Assembly: GCA_023653785.1 (NCBI GenBank)
Contig: JAMKCH010010316.1
Coordinates: forward strand, 1 to 64,000
Direction: 5' to 3'
DNA from: Ophioderma brevispina
Taxonomy: Eukaryota > Echinodermata > Ophiuroidea > Amphilepidida > Ophiodermatidae
Length of the DNA stretch: 64,000 nucleotides
Below, piece by piece: positions 46,999-58,400 of this stretch. The first letter of the stretch is position 1, and each line of letters starts with the position of its first letter. The position numbers were made by a program, and so were the translations under genes. The notes below the pieces were generated by a model. That model made no database searches and was not told the DNA's origin. It was given only the letters and a program-made list of their open reading frames with translations.

Positions 46999-48055
46999 GC
47001 CATTCATCTTCTCCACCTTGCCAATTTGCGATATCGGTGTTGGTGCATCGATACCCTTGAAATCCAAGCCATCTTCCTTTGGATAGCTCAAGATTCTTTC
47101 TATATTATGTGTTTGATGGAAACAATGCAGAAGCTGTAGAGTCTAATCGCAAGCAATTTCATCACATTCTTTACATTTATCACCGCTCGCTTATTCATAA
47201 GTGCTTTTGGCAGCGGGAGATACGACCCGCCTTAAGCGGCTCATTTTGGCACATCCAAGCCATAGTGTCATGAGGGTATCCACTTTCCACCCTGAGCCAT
47301 TTTGTATAAATTCTCTATCCTCTCGAGAATTTGCGCTATTTGAGCATCTATCTTTATCTCATCTTCATTAAAGGGATTAGCAGCGATTTGCTAATCCGAA
47401 GCATCGAAAAATCATCAAAATTCATATTTTTTATATTTTTGTTACTGGCCATGGATATGCGAACATAACCTGCAAGTGGTTGGCCTGAAATCCGTGTATT
47501 AAAGGCAAGACAGTATTTTTTATCTGATTCTGTAAGTTCATACTGCGTATCAAAATTCCGACTTGTAATCAAAAAAAGCCTTTCCCAGTGAATATCACAG
47601 AGTTCAGCGTGATATTGTGTACCATGATCAATAAAGCATTTTGACCTCAAACACCAACCTTATTGAATCTTTGTTCATTCTGTACTGGTGTAAACCACAA
47701 TCGACTGTTTTAGTGGCAGATTTTGATATGCCGTTGCTGTAATGTCTATTTGCGGGAGAACGGTTGACAAATTTCCTCAAATACTTAATTTTTTCACTAT
47801 TTGGTGGTTTGTTTCTACATTAAAGTCAGTTATATGGAATTTGGACAACACTTATCCCTGATTTATAGTTAAAAACATGCATTTCCACATTTTTCGATTC
47901 TCTCGCATTATCGTTGCTAATCCCTTTAAGCACAGCCTTTTGCTCTGTATAGAATCTTGATGGGGGGTCGGTGTATGTAGGTTGCCCGCCAGCTGCATTA
48001 TCTTTGCGTAGTAGCACTTCTAACCCTAATGCACATTTCAACCCACCTAAGGACT
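46999..48055 (-). repeat. Original polymerase N-terminal segment, partner of 44597-45115
   Basis: It lies in its expected place upstream of the zinc-finger block. It encodes CALGLEVLLRKDNAAGG and RIENLYKMAQGG, then FKGIDAPTPISQIGKVE further on, all on the minus strand. It is interrupted by the TTAA-flanked element at 47372-47925. Confidence 0.85.
47372..47925. mobile_element. 554-bp MITE with TTAA target duplication, piggyBac-like
   Basis: The ends are AGGGATTAGCAGCGAT and the inverted partner ATCGTTGCTAATCCCT. TTAA flanks it at 47368-47371 and 47926-47929. The empty site is preserved in the duplicated segment at 44976-44979. TTAA duplication is characteristic of piggyBac elements. The interior has no transposase; a 98-codon minus frame overlapping it is not supported. 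Confidence 0.88.
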
Positions 48056-48271
48056 CCAGCTCATATTTAATTTTATGCAGTAGCGTGGGCTTAACTTCCT
48101 CAAAGAATGCCACCGGGTCATGTATCCATTCGGAATTATCATCTCATTGCATTTTAAGTAATTACCTACCGCAGTTGACAGCTGTGTTAATATTAGTTCT
48201 TGAGGGCGTTCTTGTCTGGCCTCGTCATTGAAAAATAGATCAGCAACTTGCTTCACGGAAGTCCTTATCAT

Positions 48272-48800
48272 ACTTAAATTGGTTGAATGGGAGAATTGCC
48301 AAAGGATTTATTTTGGGTTTCGATTTCTCTTTTTGCTTTTTTGATTTGCGTTTTACCGTTGATATCTTAATATTCACGCAGAAAGCGTTCACCATATCGC
48401 CTTTGCAGCGTTGAATTCGCTAATGTTTATTTTTATTCTTTTGTGATAAGGAAACCATGTGCCATTCCAATATCCTTACAGACTAATACGTTAACCAATC
48501 TTTAATTCAGGAATATCGGTCCGTGATGTTAGAATTTCCTTGAAGGTATAATTTGCTCTTCAACGTGTTAACAACTATCCTCTTTTTTTGTTACTTTCGT
48601 GGGTTGGGCAATCTTTAATGCACGTACAAATTCTATACCATATTGTAGCTTGCACCTGCTTGGTTGTTTTTTTGCCAGAAATTTATTTGGTGTTGCTGCT
48701 GTTATAAGGTAGAGATAATCAATCACCATACAGTTAACTACAACCCGCACCCTCCTTTATTATCAGTTTAAACTCGTGGTCAGGTTGTCCGTTATGTTGG
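48272..48800 (-). pseudogene. Possible extension or upstream partner of the polymerase gene
   Basis: Minus frames contain YLYLITAATPNKFLAKKQPS and YGIEFVRALKIAQPTKVTKK at 48574-48740. Downstream pieces include GMAHGFLIT and LQRRYGERFL near 48380-48460. They could be the polymerase's extreme amino end (where the protein-priming or OTU-like part sits in some relatives) or a small separate gene. Frames are broken and no motif is decisive. Confidence 0.35.
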
Positions 48801-50748
48801 TAAGAATTTTTTGAACTCACTCAACTTGTTAGACAAACTCACCATATTTATATATCTTATAGAATTTATTTGTTTCAATTGAAATAAATATATATTTTTA
48901 TTTTATTTGAGGCCCTACTAATTAGCTAACACAAACTACGTCCACACAATATGTTGTGCCATGACGTTAACACATAATAACTTGTGCTTTAATACACACA
49001 ACACATATATTATTTAACTTACTGTATATCTAATCTAGTTTATCAAATATATTTGACTTAGATATGAACTTCCAAGCCTAACCATAGATTATTCCCTGTG
49101 TTTTTACTTCACACAAAATTGTTGTGCGTGACGTAGCGCATGAAGTTTTACAGCTTTGAAACCCATCTGCCCATCACAAATATTATGAGACCCGACACGA
49201 CCAGGCGTAATTGGGTTTTCCTTGAAAAGTAAAAAGTGTGGTTCCATTTTTTCACAACCAGTCAAATGAATCCCCTCGTATGCCAATATGTTTGGGTTTT
49301 GTTAAATAAATTGATTGGCAAATTTTCTGAACTGTCACGCTTTTGTTCTATTTACGGGACGACGCCGCATTTTTGTAACTACCCAATCATCAAAGTTGGT
49401 TGCTTCTATTTGATTGCTGTGTTTTTCAAGCTGAAATCGGTCATATATGCCAACGTGTTATCCAACAGCCGTAAAAAAGTTATATAGTAAATAATATCGG
49501 TCAACAGATATCATGATATTTTTAAAAAACGCTTTCACGCGAATGTTCATAGTCTTTTAAATGTATATCATCGATGTACTGGTGGTGTAATCGTTGGAAA
49601 CGTGCCATCTTTTGTTGCCAATCACCCCTTTTTGGTTTTTCCGTACCTTTTCATTTCTTCAAAGATAAGCTTGGAGTCCTCGTCTTTTTCTTTTGAGCCT
49701 TGTCCTTTTAATGGGGCACACAGTTGTGTAACAGGTTCGGTTTTTCCATGCAGGTTACACGGCTTGCTTTACCTAATATAAAATATATAAAAGAAATTAG
49801 CATTTGGCAAACAATCACAACGTAATTCCCAAAAATACTACCGGTATTAGAAAGAAATCCTAGTGATATAGTTGCTACGGTTTGCTACCCATTGTACATG
49901 TTCATCTATTTCACACAATACCCACAACCTCATCTACAAAGTCATAGTTTATTCGGTGTATGTTACATGGTAGCTAGGACACTTTTCATGGGGGCGGCTC
50001 AGTGTACCATTCCATCATACATTATACAATCATGTAATATCTGACGTCACACAGCATGGTAGAGCCCAATTGGCAATGTAAAGCCAAAACATATTATACC
50101 GTTGGGCTGAATGCCAAAAATATGTCAAAATGAGGCGATTTTAAATTTTAGGTCCAAAACTTGCTTGAGCACCGAAAATTTTACCGGCTCGTCCTCCGCG
50201 GTTTCTCAGTATTGGTCAGGTTTTAATCACATTATAAACAAACTGGGACGTAAACATAAATATCTATAAATGGCATTTTTTTTTTTTTTTTTTTTTTTTA
50301 AATCAATAAATAGCTAGTTTAAGTGTTTTGTAGTTATTGATTTACCTCTTCAAAAGAATATCAGCATTTAACAGCTGGGATCATATTGGTCCCACCGAAG
50401 TTGGCATTCAATACAATTAGGTAGCAAATGTTAGTTTAAGTTCATTTGTTCCATCGCTTTAAATTTATAAAATCCATCAATTAGCTCCATCTGTAGAATC
50501 TGTGGCTCGCTCGTGAGGGATTGTGCTGACATATTGGGTATTGTTCGGCATTAAATGCCGCTGGAGACCCGCCTTCTGCCATTGGTTTTTTAAAAAACAA
50601 GTAGTTGTATGGTGTTCTCAAAGTATAAGCAAGTCTTTACTGTTGTATTGAACTCCAAAATGTAATGATCAGTTAGACTTTCACATTGGCAATAGCACTG
50701 TATATCTTATATATGTGAACCACCACGAGGTCCTGGCTAAAGCACAGT
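48801..50748. other. Polinton or inserted DNA without a recognised gene
   Basis: The stretch is AT-rich. Two similar self-complementary segments occur: CACACAATATGTTGTGCCAT near 48932 and CACACAAAATTGTTGTGCGT near 49113. A poly-T run lies at 50278-50300. I cannot assign the 83-codon plus frame at 49236-49487. Confidence 0.4.
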
Positions 50749-51165
50749 TGTAACAAGGGGAAATGTCTCACTCCCTGAAACCACATGAGCGTTAAGGCAC
50801 TGGAAAACGGCTATATAAAACACTGAAGAAAAATAAACTAAGGTCTCAAGATGTGTGGACGTTCACATACAATTATTAATAATGGCAGCTAAACAAGGTG
50901 AACAGAAAAAGAATGTACAAGCTGGCATCAGAAATCAAGTGGAAGAAAAATACATGTGCTTTCAACTACAAAAAGCCTGACTTGGCCGTGCTTCTGATTG
51001 GCGACTGAGCTAAATGCCACTCAATGAATTCTATTGGCTAACAAATCAGTTCCACTCTACGAAACACAATGAAGACCTGTACAGAAAACTTATGTGAGGT
51101 AGTCTGAGATCAAGCTCATTCCGGCTTGTGGTTATATTGCCTTAACACTTGTTTGGACTCTTACA
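50749..51165 (-). repeat. 3' LTR of the Gypsy element
   Basis: It is 417 bp. It shares ACATGAGCG, AAAACACTGAAGAAAA, CTCAAGATGTGTG and TGTACAGAAAACTTATGTG with the right-hand LTR, with many small indels. It is uninterrupted and so shows what the other LTR looked like. Confidence 0.9.
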
Positions 51166-51799
51166 TTAGTACCCACCTTTTAAGAGGGGTCCCCACCCCG
51201 TAAACATTTTTTTTTTTACAAAATCTTAAGTGCCAAACATGTGCAAATTAACCATCAACTTTTCAACTTATACTATGCACAATATGAAACTATCAAATTA
51301 CCAAATATTTAAAGATGTTTTGCAATGTGCAAACACATTTGAAATTAATATGATATTTGTTGCAAACAACTTCTATTGTTATAAAATTCTTTAACTGGAC
51401 GTCTTATTCCTGCTTACGTTTTACTTAATTTCCTTACTATTTATAAATGGCATTCAATGACCAGAACCATTTTTTTGAATGCATCCAATCAAGGGACTTG
51501 ATTTCGATTTACAAACTAACCAAAATATGACATTGTGCCATTTAAACTTTAAATTTTCTAAAATTTTAAATTCTCAAATTTATTCTGTTCTTTGCCAATA
51601 CTGCAACAAAGCATCAATTTTTTTACTTTTAACTGTTTGCATGCCTTTTCATGGGGTTTCCCATCTTAATCAAATGCATTTCAAAATAACCTTAACTTAA
51701 TATGAAAACCGTCACATATTAAGATTTCATAAATTTCAATTAAAATCAAAATTAATATCCTCTTCGTAAATCAAAATCAGTAAGTCGTAAAGTCAACCT

Positions 51800-54700
51800 T
51801 TCGGTGCTCTTATGTCCGTCCAATCGAGTACGAACAGGGGTGGCCAGACGAATAGGGATAGGGAAAATTGATGCGCTCGCTGATTTGTAATGAAGCTTGG
51901 TTATATGGAGTGTTATTCCTGCTGCACGGAGAGGTGCTCGTCTCGGGGGATAGTCTAGGGGAACTCTGGAGAGAAGGAATGCGGGGATTCTCCAAAATTG
52001 ATCAGGTTACTCTGATTATATTGAAAGGGTTGTCGCTTCCTTAAAGGGCGGGGAACCGGAAACTGCGGATACGCAACTTGCTCATCTGTATCTGGTTGAC
52101 TAACATCATAGTAGCGAATCTGTAATGGAGAACAATTTGAAGCTCTATCATTGCCTTCATACTGGGTTTAGTCTATTAAATATGAACTATTTGTGGCACA
52201 GCATTCAATGAATTGGTATCAATGATTTGGTAATTTAACCCATTCATTCAAACATTGCAAAATACGAAATGGACCAATCCCTTTGGGAGCTAATTGGTTC
52301 TTGCACATTGGGTTGCCGGTTTTAAGGTAAACCTAATGACCCCACAATGAGAACGCTTGAACCTCACTTTCTTGATATAATGTCGTTTTTGCTGGTTTCA
52401 AGATTTGTCGGCGTTCGATTCCCGAACTATTTGGGAAGCAGTTTCAACGCTTCTCCAAATGTGCCAGCCAAATGTATAAGAGATTTTCACTGTATCCAAA
52501 CTTGAATCATGGTACCAACAAACTGAGCTGGCAATCTCGGCTTCTCTTTTACATAGGTAAGGTTAAAAGAGTAAATCCAGTGAAAGAGGACCAGTTGAAT
52601 GATAGGCAAGTTCTAGTTGACTGTCTCATTCGTGTGGTACCAATTCATCCCAATCACTGGACTAGATTAACAAATGCCTAACTATCTGCGGCACGCAAAG
52701 TGCGATTTTGCCTTTCTGTTGGCCATCAATTTCCGGATGTCCTGCGCTTGTCCTACACTTGTGGATACCAAATCTTTTACAGAGAGATTGTACTACTTGT
52801 GATTCCAATTGGACACCCTGATCAATATGGATCACTTCAGGAATTGAGTGTTGAGGAATGTATTTGGTATATACAATTCCGCCACAGCATTTGCAGTTTG
52901 TCTAGCTAAAGGGTATTAGTATAGATGAATAAACTTCTAAAGTAGTCTGTGATTACTAGCAAATACCCATTCCCATTGGAAGTGAGACCTAGCTCTGCAA
53001 TATCTGCCCGCACAATCGGAAACGTCTCGGTGCTTGAATTGATTTTAGAGGGCTCTTCCTGGGAACAGGATCGCTTGGTGCGTCTCTGGCAACTTTCCAT
53101 GCTGACGGAAATTCTGCAATCTGTCGCGATACATTTGTACGGCCAGTTAAAGTTTTTAAATGAGGGCAGTGCTTTGTGCATGGTTTTGTCTACAACAAAA
53201 TGACCAGAAGAACGCGTCCCTGAAGTGAGTAAGACTTCCAGGAATTAGAGAAGAGGAACAACGGCTTGGCCATGTAATGTTTTCTCTACAACCGATGTCC
53301 GCTTCCATAGAATTCCCATTTCTACCACTACCAAATACTTATACACGCGTCTATATTTTCTCAAAATTGGATCCTTTGATCGCAAATGCGCATAGGAAGG
53401 TGGATTGTCATTGTTAATCCACAAGAGAACGTCCCTGAATATGAGGATCTTCTGATTGCATTTCCCTAAGACGGTCACAGTCATTTGCAGACAAAAATGT
53501 GATAGAATATCTACAGGATCTTTCAAGTTGGTATGATTCTTACTTTTGTCACTTTAATAACATTTATACTTCACTGACTACATGTTCATTGTGACATAGT
53601 CTTCTACATTCGTCACACTCTGAGTCACTGTGGAACAGTTTGCCACTACACGATCTACCTCGCCTCTAGTGACATCTGCATCTGCATTTCTGTGTTTAGA
53701 AATCCTTCTTTGTGTACAATTATCCAATCAAGAGGATCAATTTCCAATGCCCACCTTGCTCTGCGGCCAGTAGGATTTACATCAATGGCATTCTACGAAG
53801 AACCAACAAGGGTTATGGTCGGTAACATTTGAAAATGAGAATTTAATAAATAATGTCTAAAGGTTCTAACAGACCAGACAATCGCCCAAAGTTCGCGGTC
53901 ATAGGTAGACCATTGCTGTTCAGGTCTTGTAAGGCTGTGGCTTGAAATACGCGATGACTCTTTCTTTGTTAATTCATCTTCTGAGCTAAAACCGACCCTA
54001 GCGCATGACCAGAAGCATCTACATAAAGAATGAAAGGAGCTCCAAGTTTGGGATAGGCAAATTGGTGGTTTGACCAGGGATTCGCGCAAAATTCGAAATG
54101 AATTTTCACAATCCTCTGTCAATTGGAATGGGACATATCTGTTTCAGTGACGGGGCTAGCAATGGTGAGCAATTTGGAGCATAGTTCTTTATATTATCTT
54201 CTGTAGAATCCTGTTAATCCTAACCACCCCACGTTTAAAGAAGAAACATTAGTGGGTCTTCTTTGCCAATTTGCTACCTTGTTATGTTCATAGTATCTGA
54301 GTAACTCCATCCTTTGACACTATGTGACCTAAAAAGGAGACTTCACGACAAAAGAAGTTGCATTTCTCTGGTTTGGCTTTTAAACCTGCCTGCCTTAAGC
54401 GCCGCAAGACTCAGCCCAAATTTGGCTTAATTTGTCCTCAAAATTTCTACCAAATATGACAATGTCATCGATGTAAAGACAAACTTTGGTCCAATGCATG
54501 CCTGCAAGACTAGTTCGACCAACCTCTGGAATGTGCTGCTGGAATTTTTTAACCCCATTGGCATAACATTCCACTCGTACAGCCAATCGCCTGTCGGAAA
54601 ATGCGCTACGTTCTTTTACTAATCAGAATCAAGTTTCACTTGCCAAAAACCATGGGACAGGTCAATTGTACTAAAATAGCAAAGGCAACTATATTGGAAG

Positions 54701-55860
54701 GGCATCTATCGAGTTATCTATACGTGGAAGAGGCTGACAATCTTTATGTAGATCGATTCAATAATCGATAGTCAACGACCAGTCGATCTTGCAGAACATT
54801 TCTTTTCACCAAAAGGTGGAGCTGACAACATGAAGTTGATTGAAGGTTGAATTAAACCATCCTCTAATAACTCATCTACCTGACTTCCTCAGTTCATTAT
54901 GCAATTTTGGCGACTGCCGATAGCACGTTGCCTAACTGCAGAGTATTATCATCTGTATGGATATTATGTTGAATCAAATGAGTCCTTCCATAGTCCCTAG
55001 GTATGACTACAAAATATATGTCTTTATACTCAATCAATGGCTTCAACTTTGTGCAGTTGTTCGACGAGTTAAATCCGACTGTGACAAATCAAACTTTGAT
55101 AAAGGTACACTGTCTGCACACATTGAATGCAAGTTACAATTGTTACCAGAATTAATCTCACATACCTCATATTTTTCACCTTTTGATTGATAATGTGAAT
55201 GAAATTCACCAATGGTGTATACCTATACACAGTTAAACTATAATCAGATATAGTCATGCAGCACTTTGATCAGATCATAATGAGTACTAGTTAAGTAACA
55301 AGCTGCGCACATAATATGGGAATATGAGAATTTGGTTCAAAAATTCCTTCGTAATCAGAAGCTACAGGAAATTTGCCATGCTCGCCATTGAAAATTCTCA
55401 TTTGAATGATCATTTCACTATTTGGAGGACTATCAAACAGTTTCAGCCAGAAACTGCACAACAAGAAATTGGAACACAATTGTTCTCGTTGAAGAAGATT
55501 AGTTTGTACTCAGTTTCTACAGTGATCTTTAAAATTAGCAACATCCAAAAGAACATTGTTTGGCATGTCATAAAATTCCCATCCCAATATCATAGGATGA
55601 TTTGATGTTAGTGCCAACAAAAATCTCTGTGAAATTGGGTTGTGATATTGTTATAGGAAACCAGATATTAATCCCAAATATCGAACGGTTCGCCAACAAT
55701 GACAAACTGATTGATCACAAATTGGCTTCAACTTCTACATTAAAAACCTGGAATGTCATTATACAAAGTTCATGTGATATAATGGGACACATTCAAGGCA
55801 CCTGTATCTATGAAAGCAATTGTAGAAATACTTTATAACCAGAGAACTCTGTATATGGGC
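51800..55860 (-). pseudogene. Gypsy pol remnant: protease, reverse transcriptase, RNase H, integrase
   Basis: Domains appear in Gypsy order on the minus strand with frequent frameshifts. The aspartic protease motif AFIDTGALN is at about 55790-55816. Reverse transcriptase shows EWNVMPMGLKNSSSTFQRLV at about 54514-54573 and the active site YIDDIVIFG at about 54452-54478. RNase H shows PEQQWSTYDRELWAIVWSV at about 53867-53923. Integrase shows a CQRR segment and VRADIAELGLTSNGNGYLLV then ITDYF near 52940-53010. A degraded second-Asp region and a GHPETDGQ-like region lie near 52690-52760. Each domain needs frame corrections, so no polyprotein is made. Confidence 0.88.
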
Positions 55861-56249
55861 ATAGGATTCACTTGTGTAAATAATGGATCTGTATTGAGAT
55901 GTGTATGAATATCCGCCACTTCACTCGCATCAGATTTTATCTTTTGCTCCAGTTCGGTTGGCGATTGATCCGCCTCGACAACAGGTAATCGTTTTCCCGA
56001 ATCCTATCAAAATTGAACTTGCCTTTGGTTTCTAGAATTTTAAAACTTGGAGAAATGGTCACGAAAACGTGGAGCAACATTTCTTTTCATTAATGATTCT
56101 CTCTGACCTCGATCCTCTCGTATACCAAGAATACGGAGAAGAATCTCTATGCGAAAAACCAAAACGTCTGCTCTCTGGAGACCTACGATCTCTTAGACAA
56201 GTTTAATCAACACCTTATCATACGGTGCCTTGTATTCATATACATGTTA

Positions 56250-57164
56250 TCAAAATCGGTACATGTTATCATAATGGGCCAATAGCGTCTCTACCACGTT
56301 GAGGAGAATTGCGATAAAGATCACGCCTACTACGTCTATCTACCGGATTCCTATTTGGGTTGAAGAAGGTTGACCTAAATCGACCACTGCGATATTCTCT
56401 TGTAGGAGATCTATAAGGACTTCTACGAAATTCTCTACTGGGAGACTCTGACAATCTATCAAATGAAGACGGCACCGCGGCCTGCCACGATTAGCACTTT
56501 CCAAATCTTTCAATCGTCTGACAAAATGGACATCTGGGGGGGACCATTTTTTAAAAATTAGAAATGTCCGAATTTTATTTGATGCAGAATCTTGTTTTTC
56601 GGAATTGTAACTGTATTTACCGTTGAATCTTTATCAAATGTCAACTGTTGAGATCGGATTGAATCGTGGGCAAATTCTAAAGTCTTTGGGCAATTTTCAA
56701 TAGCATCTTCGAAGATTTTGAGGACCATGCTCTCTACATTGATTGCATTCTTGATCAAGACCTTCAGAAATCTGCGCAAGTACTCATCTTGTTTGAATTG
56801 TGGCCCATAATCATACACCCCTACAAATGCATTGTTGTTAACCCCATCTCCCTAACCACTGCGGCATGATCTTTAGTTGGCCTCATTAGGCATACGGACG
56901 AGATAAAGAAAAGTTTCTAACCCTGCGCATCTTTTTAGCATGTCCAAACACTTGCGCCAAAGATTCTTTTGCTTGTTGATTGAAAATAATTGCGTGTTGC
57001 AAACTGGCAAGAATCCCAAAAAGAGATGCTTTTCCATCTAGTTTCATTGGTAAGGCCTTTGCCAATGTTTGGGCTCCTGTAGGGATTATTCTGTATCGCA
57101 ATTTCCAACTTCTGCACCATGTATTAAAGTCTTCATCGGCATTTGCCTTAAAAAATGAGGGCAA
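56250..57164 (-). pseudogene. Gypsy gag remnant
   Basis: The start MPSFFKANADEDFNTWCRSW at 57164 and the segments ALPMKLDGKA and NQQAKESLAQVFGHAK are typical of the Gypsy gag capsid region. A second frame (56558-56818) continues with FKQDEYLRRFLKVLIKNAIN. Near 56500 a short cysteine segment (CPFCQTIERFGKC) may be a zinc knuckle. The end, 56269-56475, is Arg/Ser-rich (REFRRSPYRSPTREYRSGRF), suited to RNA binding. There are two or three frame breaks. Confidence 0.75.
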
Positions 57165-58379
57165 ATAAGAAGGATCCCACTCTGATGCGGCGGGATCTGC
57201 ATCCGCACCTTCTCCAGGTCCAGGATAGCATCCCTTAATTTAGTTTACTCAATTTTAAAGTTTCCAAACCAATTCTCAATTTACAATCAAATGAAAAGCT
57301 ATCAAAATTTCAATTCATTTGAGCCTTCAGAATATTAAATCCAATCAATTTCATACACCAAATTCAAAACCGAGCAATATCAAAGATAGCTCAAGTATTA
57401 ACAAAATTCTTCATATATCGTACGTACCACAAGTACAATTCAGTTACCAAAAAAATTGTGACCAAAATCATACGACTTAGTCTAAATTTCAATGTGCTGT
57501 TATCCTCCGCAACAAATTCAAAAGATATTCAATATCAAATTAATCTAAATCTTTCAAGTAATCAAAGCAAGTGCTTAAGATATTCAATATTCTTTATTTT
57601 GGTCACCTTAATCAACTCTCAAGAATGTATGCAACATTTTATCAAAATCATTAAATACCACTATCAAGAAGTTCAGTTTCAAGAAAGTCCATCTATCTTC
57701 AGCTTTACGTGATTGAAAGTTCAACCTGCCGCACCTTTCTGACAACTAGAATAATTTACTGAAAAAAGTTCTGCAATCTTCATTAGAAGTTACTAATCCA
57801 CAAACTTTCCGAAGACGTCTCAGAAATAACTGCTCTTCCGTTAAACTTGATTCGACAAAATATAATCGCTCAATTAACCAATACAGTTCAATCATACCTC
57901 AGGAACACTGCATACCATTGAACTCGCGTAACAGCAAAATGTAAGTTCACAGAAACGGCCACACAAAAACAGGATAATTGGTTACTACAACACGCCTACT
58001 CCACAGCTAGTTTTCGGTACAAATTAGCCCAGAAGGATTCATCAGCATCAAAAGAATGCTATAGTTTCAGTCCATCGTAGGGATCACCTCGAAGATAAAA
58101 ATGGCATAGAAACATTTGGAAGGTTTACCAGTCCACCACCAGCCAAATAAGAAATTTTCATCTTCAATTTCACTCCCCATTAACTCAGGCAATGTGTTGT
58201 AATAAATTGCAACAAAACCAAACTTGCAAGGACAGCAAAAACTATAAGTCCATATTGGGAAGGTCAAGCAATCAATCCTGGAAGAGTGGTTCCAAATTCC
58301 TGTCGACAGCATGCCACAAAATTCTTAAGTCCATATGATGAACGAAAGCATAATAATCCAGTTCAGTCCGAAGAGTTGC

Positions 58380-58400
58380 CAGACCACCGCTGCCACCAAA
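58380..58400 (-). promoter_or_regulatory. Primer-binding site of the Gypsy element
   Basis: Read on the minus strand directly after the 5' LTR: TTTGGTGGCAGCGGTGGTCT. This tRNA-complementary sequence is widely seen in Gypsy elements and fixes the element's orientation. Confidence 0.8.

Larger units (their letters stand above)
42310..48271 (-). pseudogene. Protein-primed family B DNA polymerase of the Polinton, heavily broken
   Basis: Pieces appear in correct order from 48271 to 42310. The amino domain has FFEEVKPTLLHKIKYELESL at about 48050-48109. A zinc-finger block with YCERC near 46810 is followed by exonuclease motif I, YMDYEAMTTK, at about 46617-46643. GMEGD-side blocks include NNMEKYVSFSLGQLEFKDSA at about 45880-45945. 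Then come DLLADVFEEFRN near 45555 and motif A, ANLYGWAMV, near 45257-45285, with a frameshift at its Asp. NDYPLTPEKM is at about 44571-44600, a motif B-like region around 43085-43130, and the C-terminal block VLGKFKDECGG near 42620-42655. Motif C near 42774-42800 is degraded. It is interrupted by a 519-bp internal duplication, a LINE and a MITE. Confidence 0.9.
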
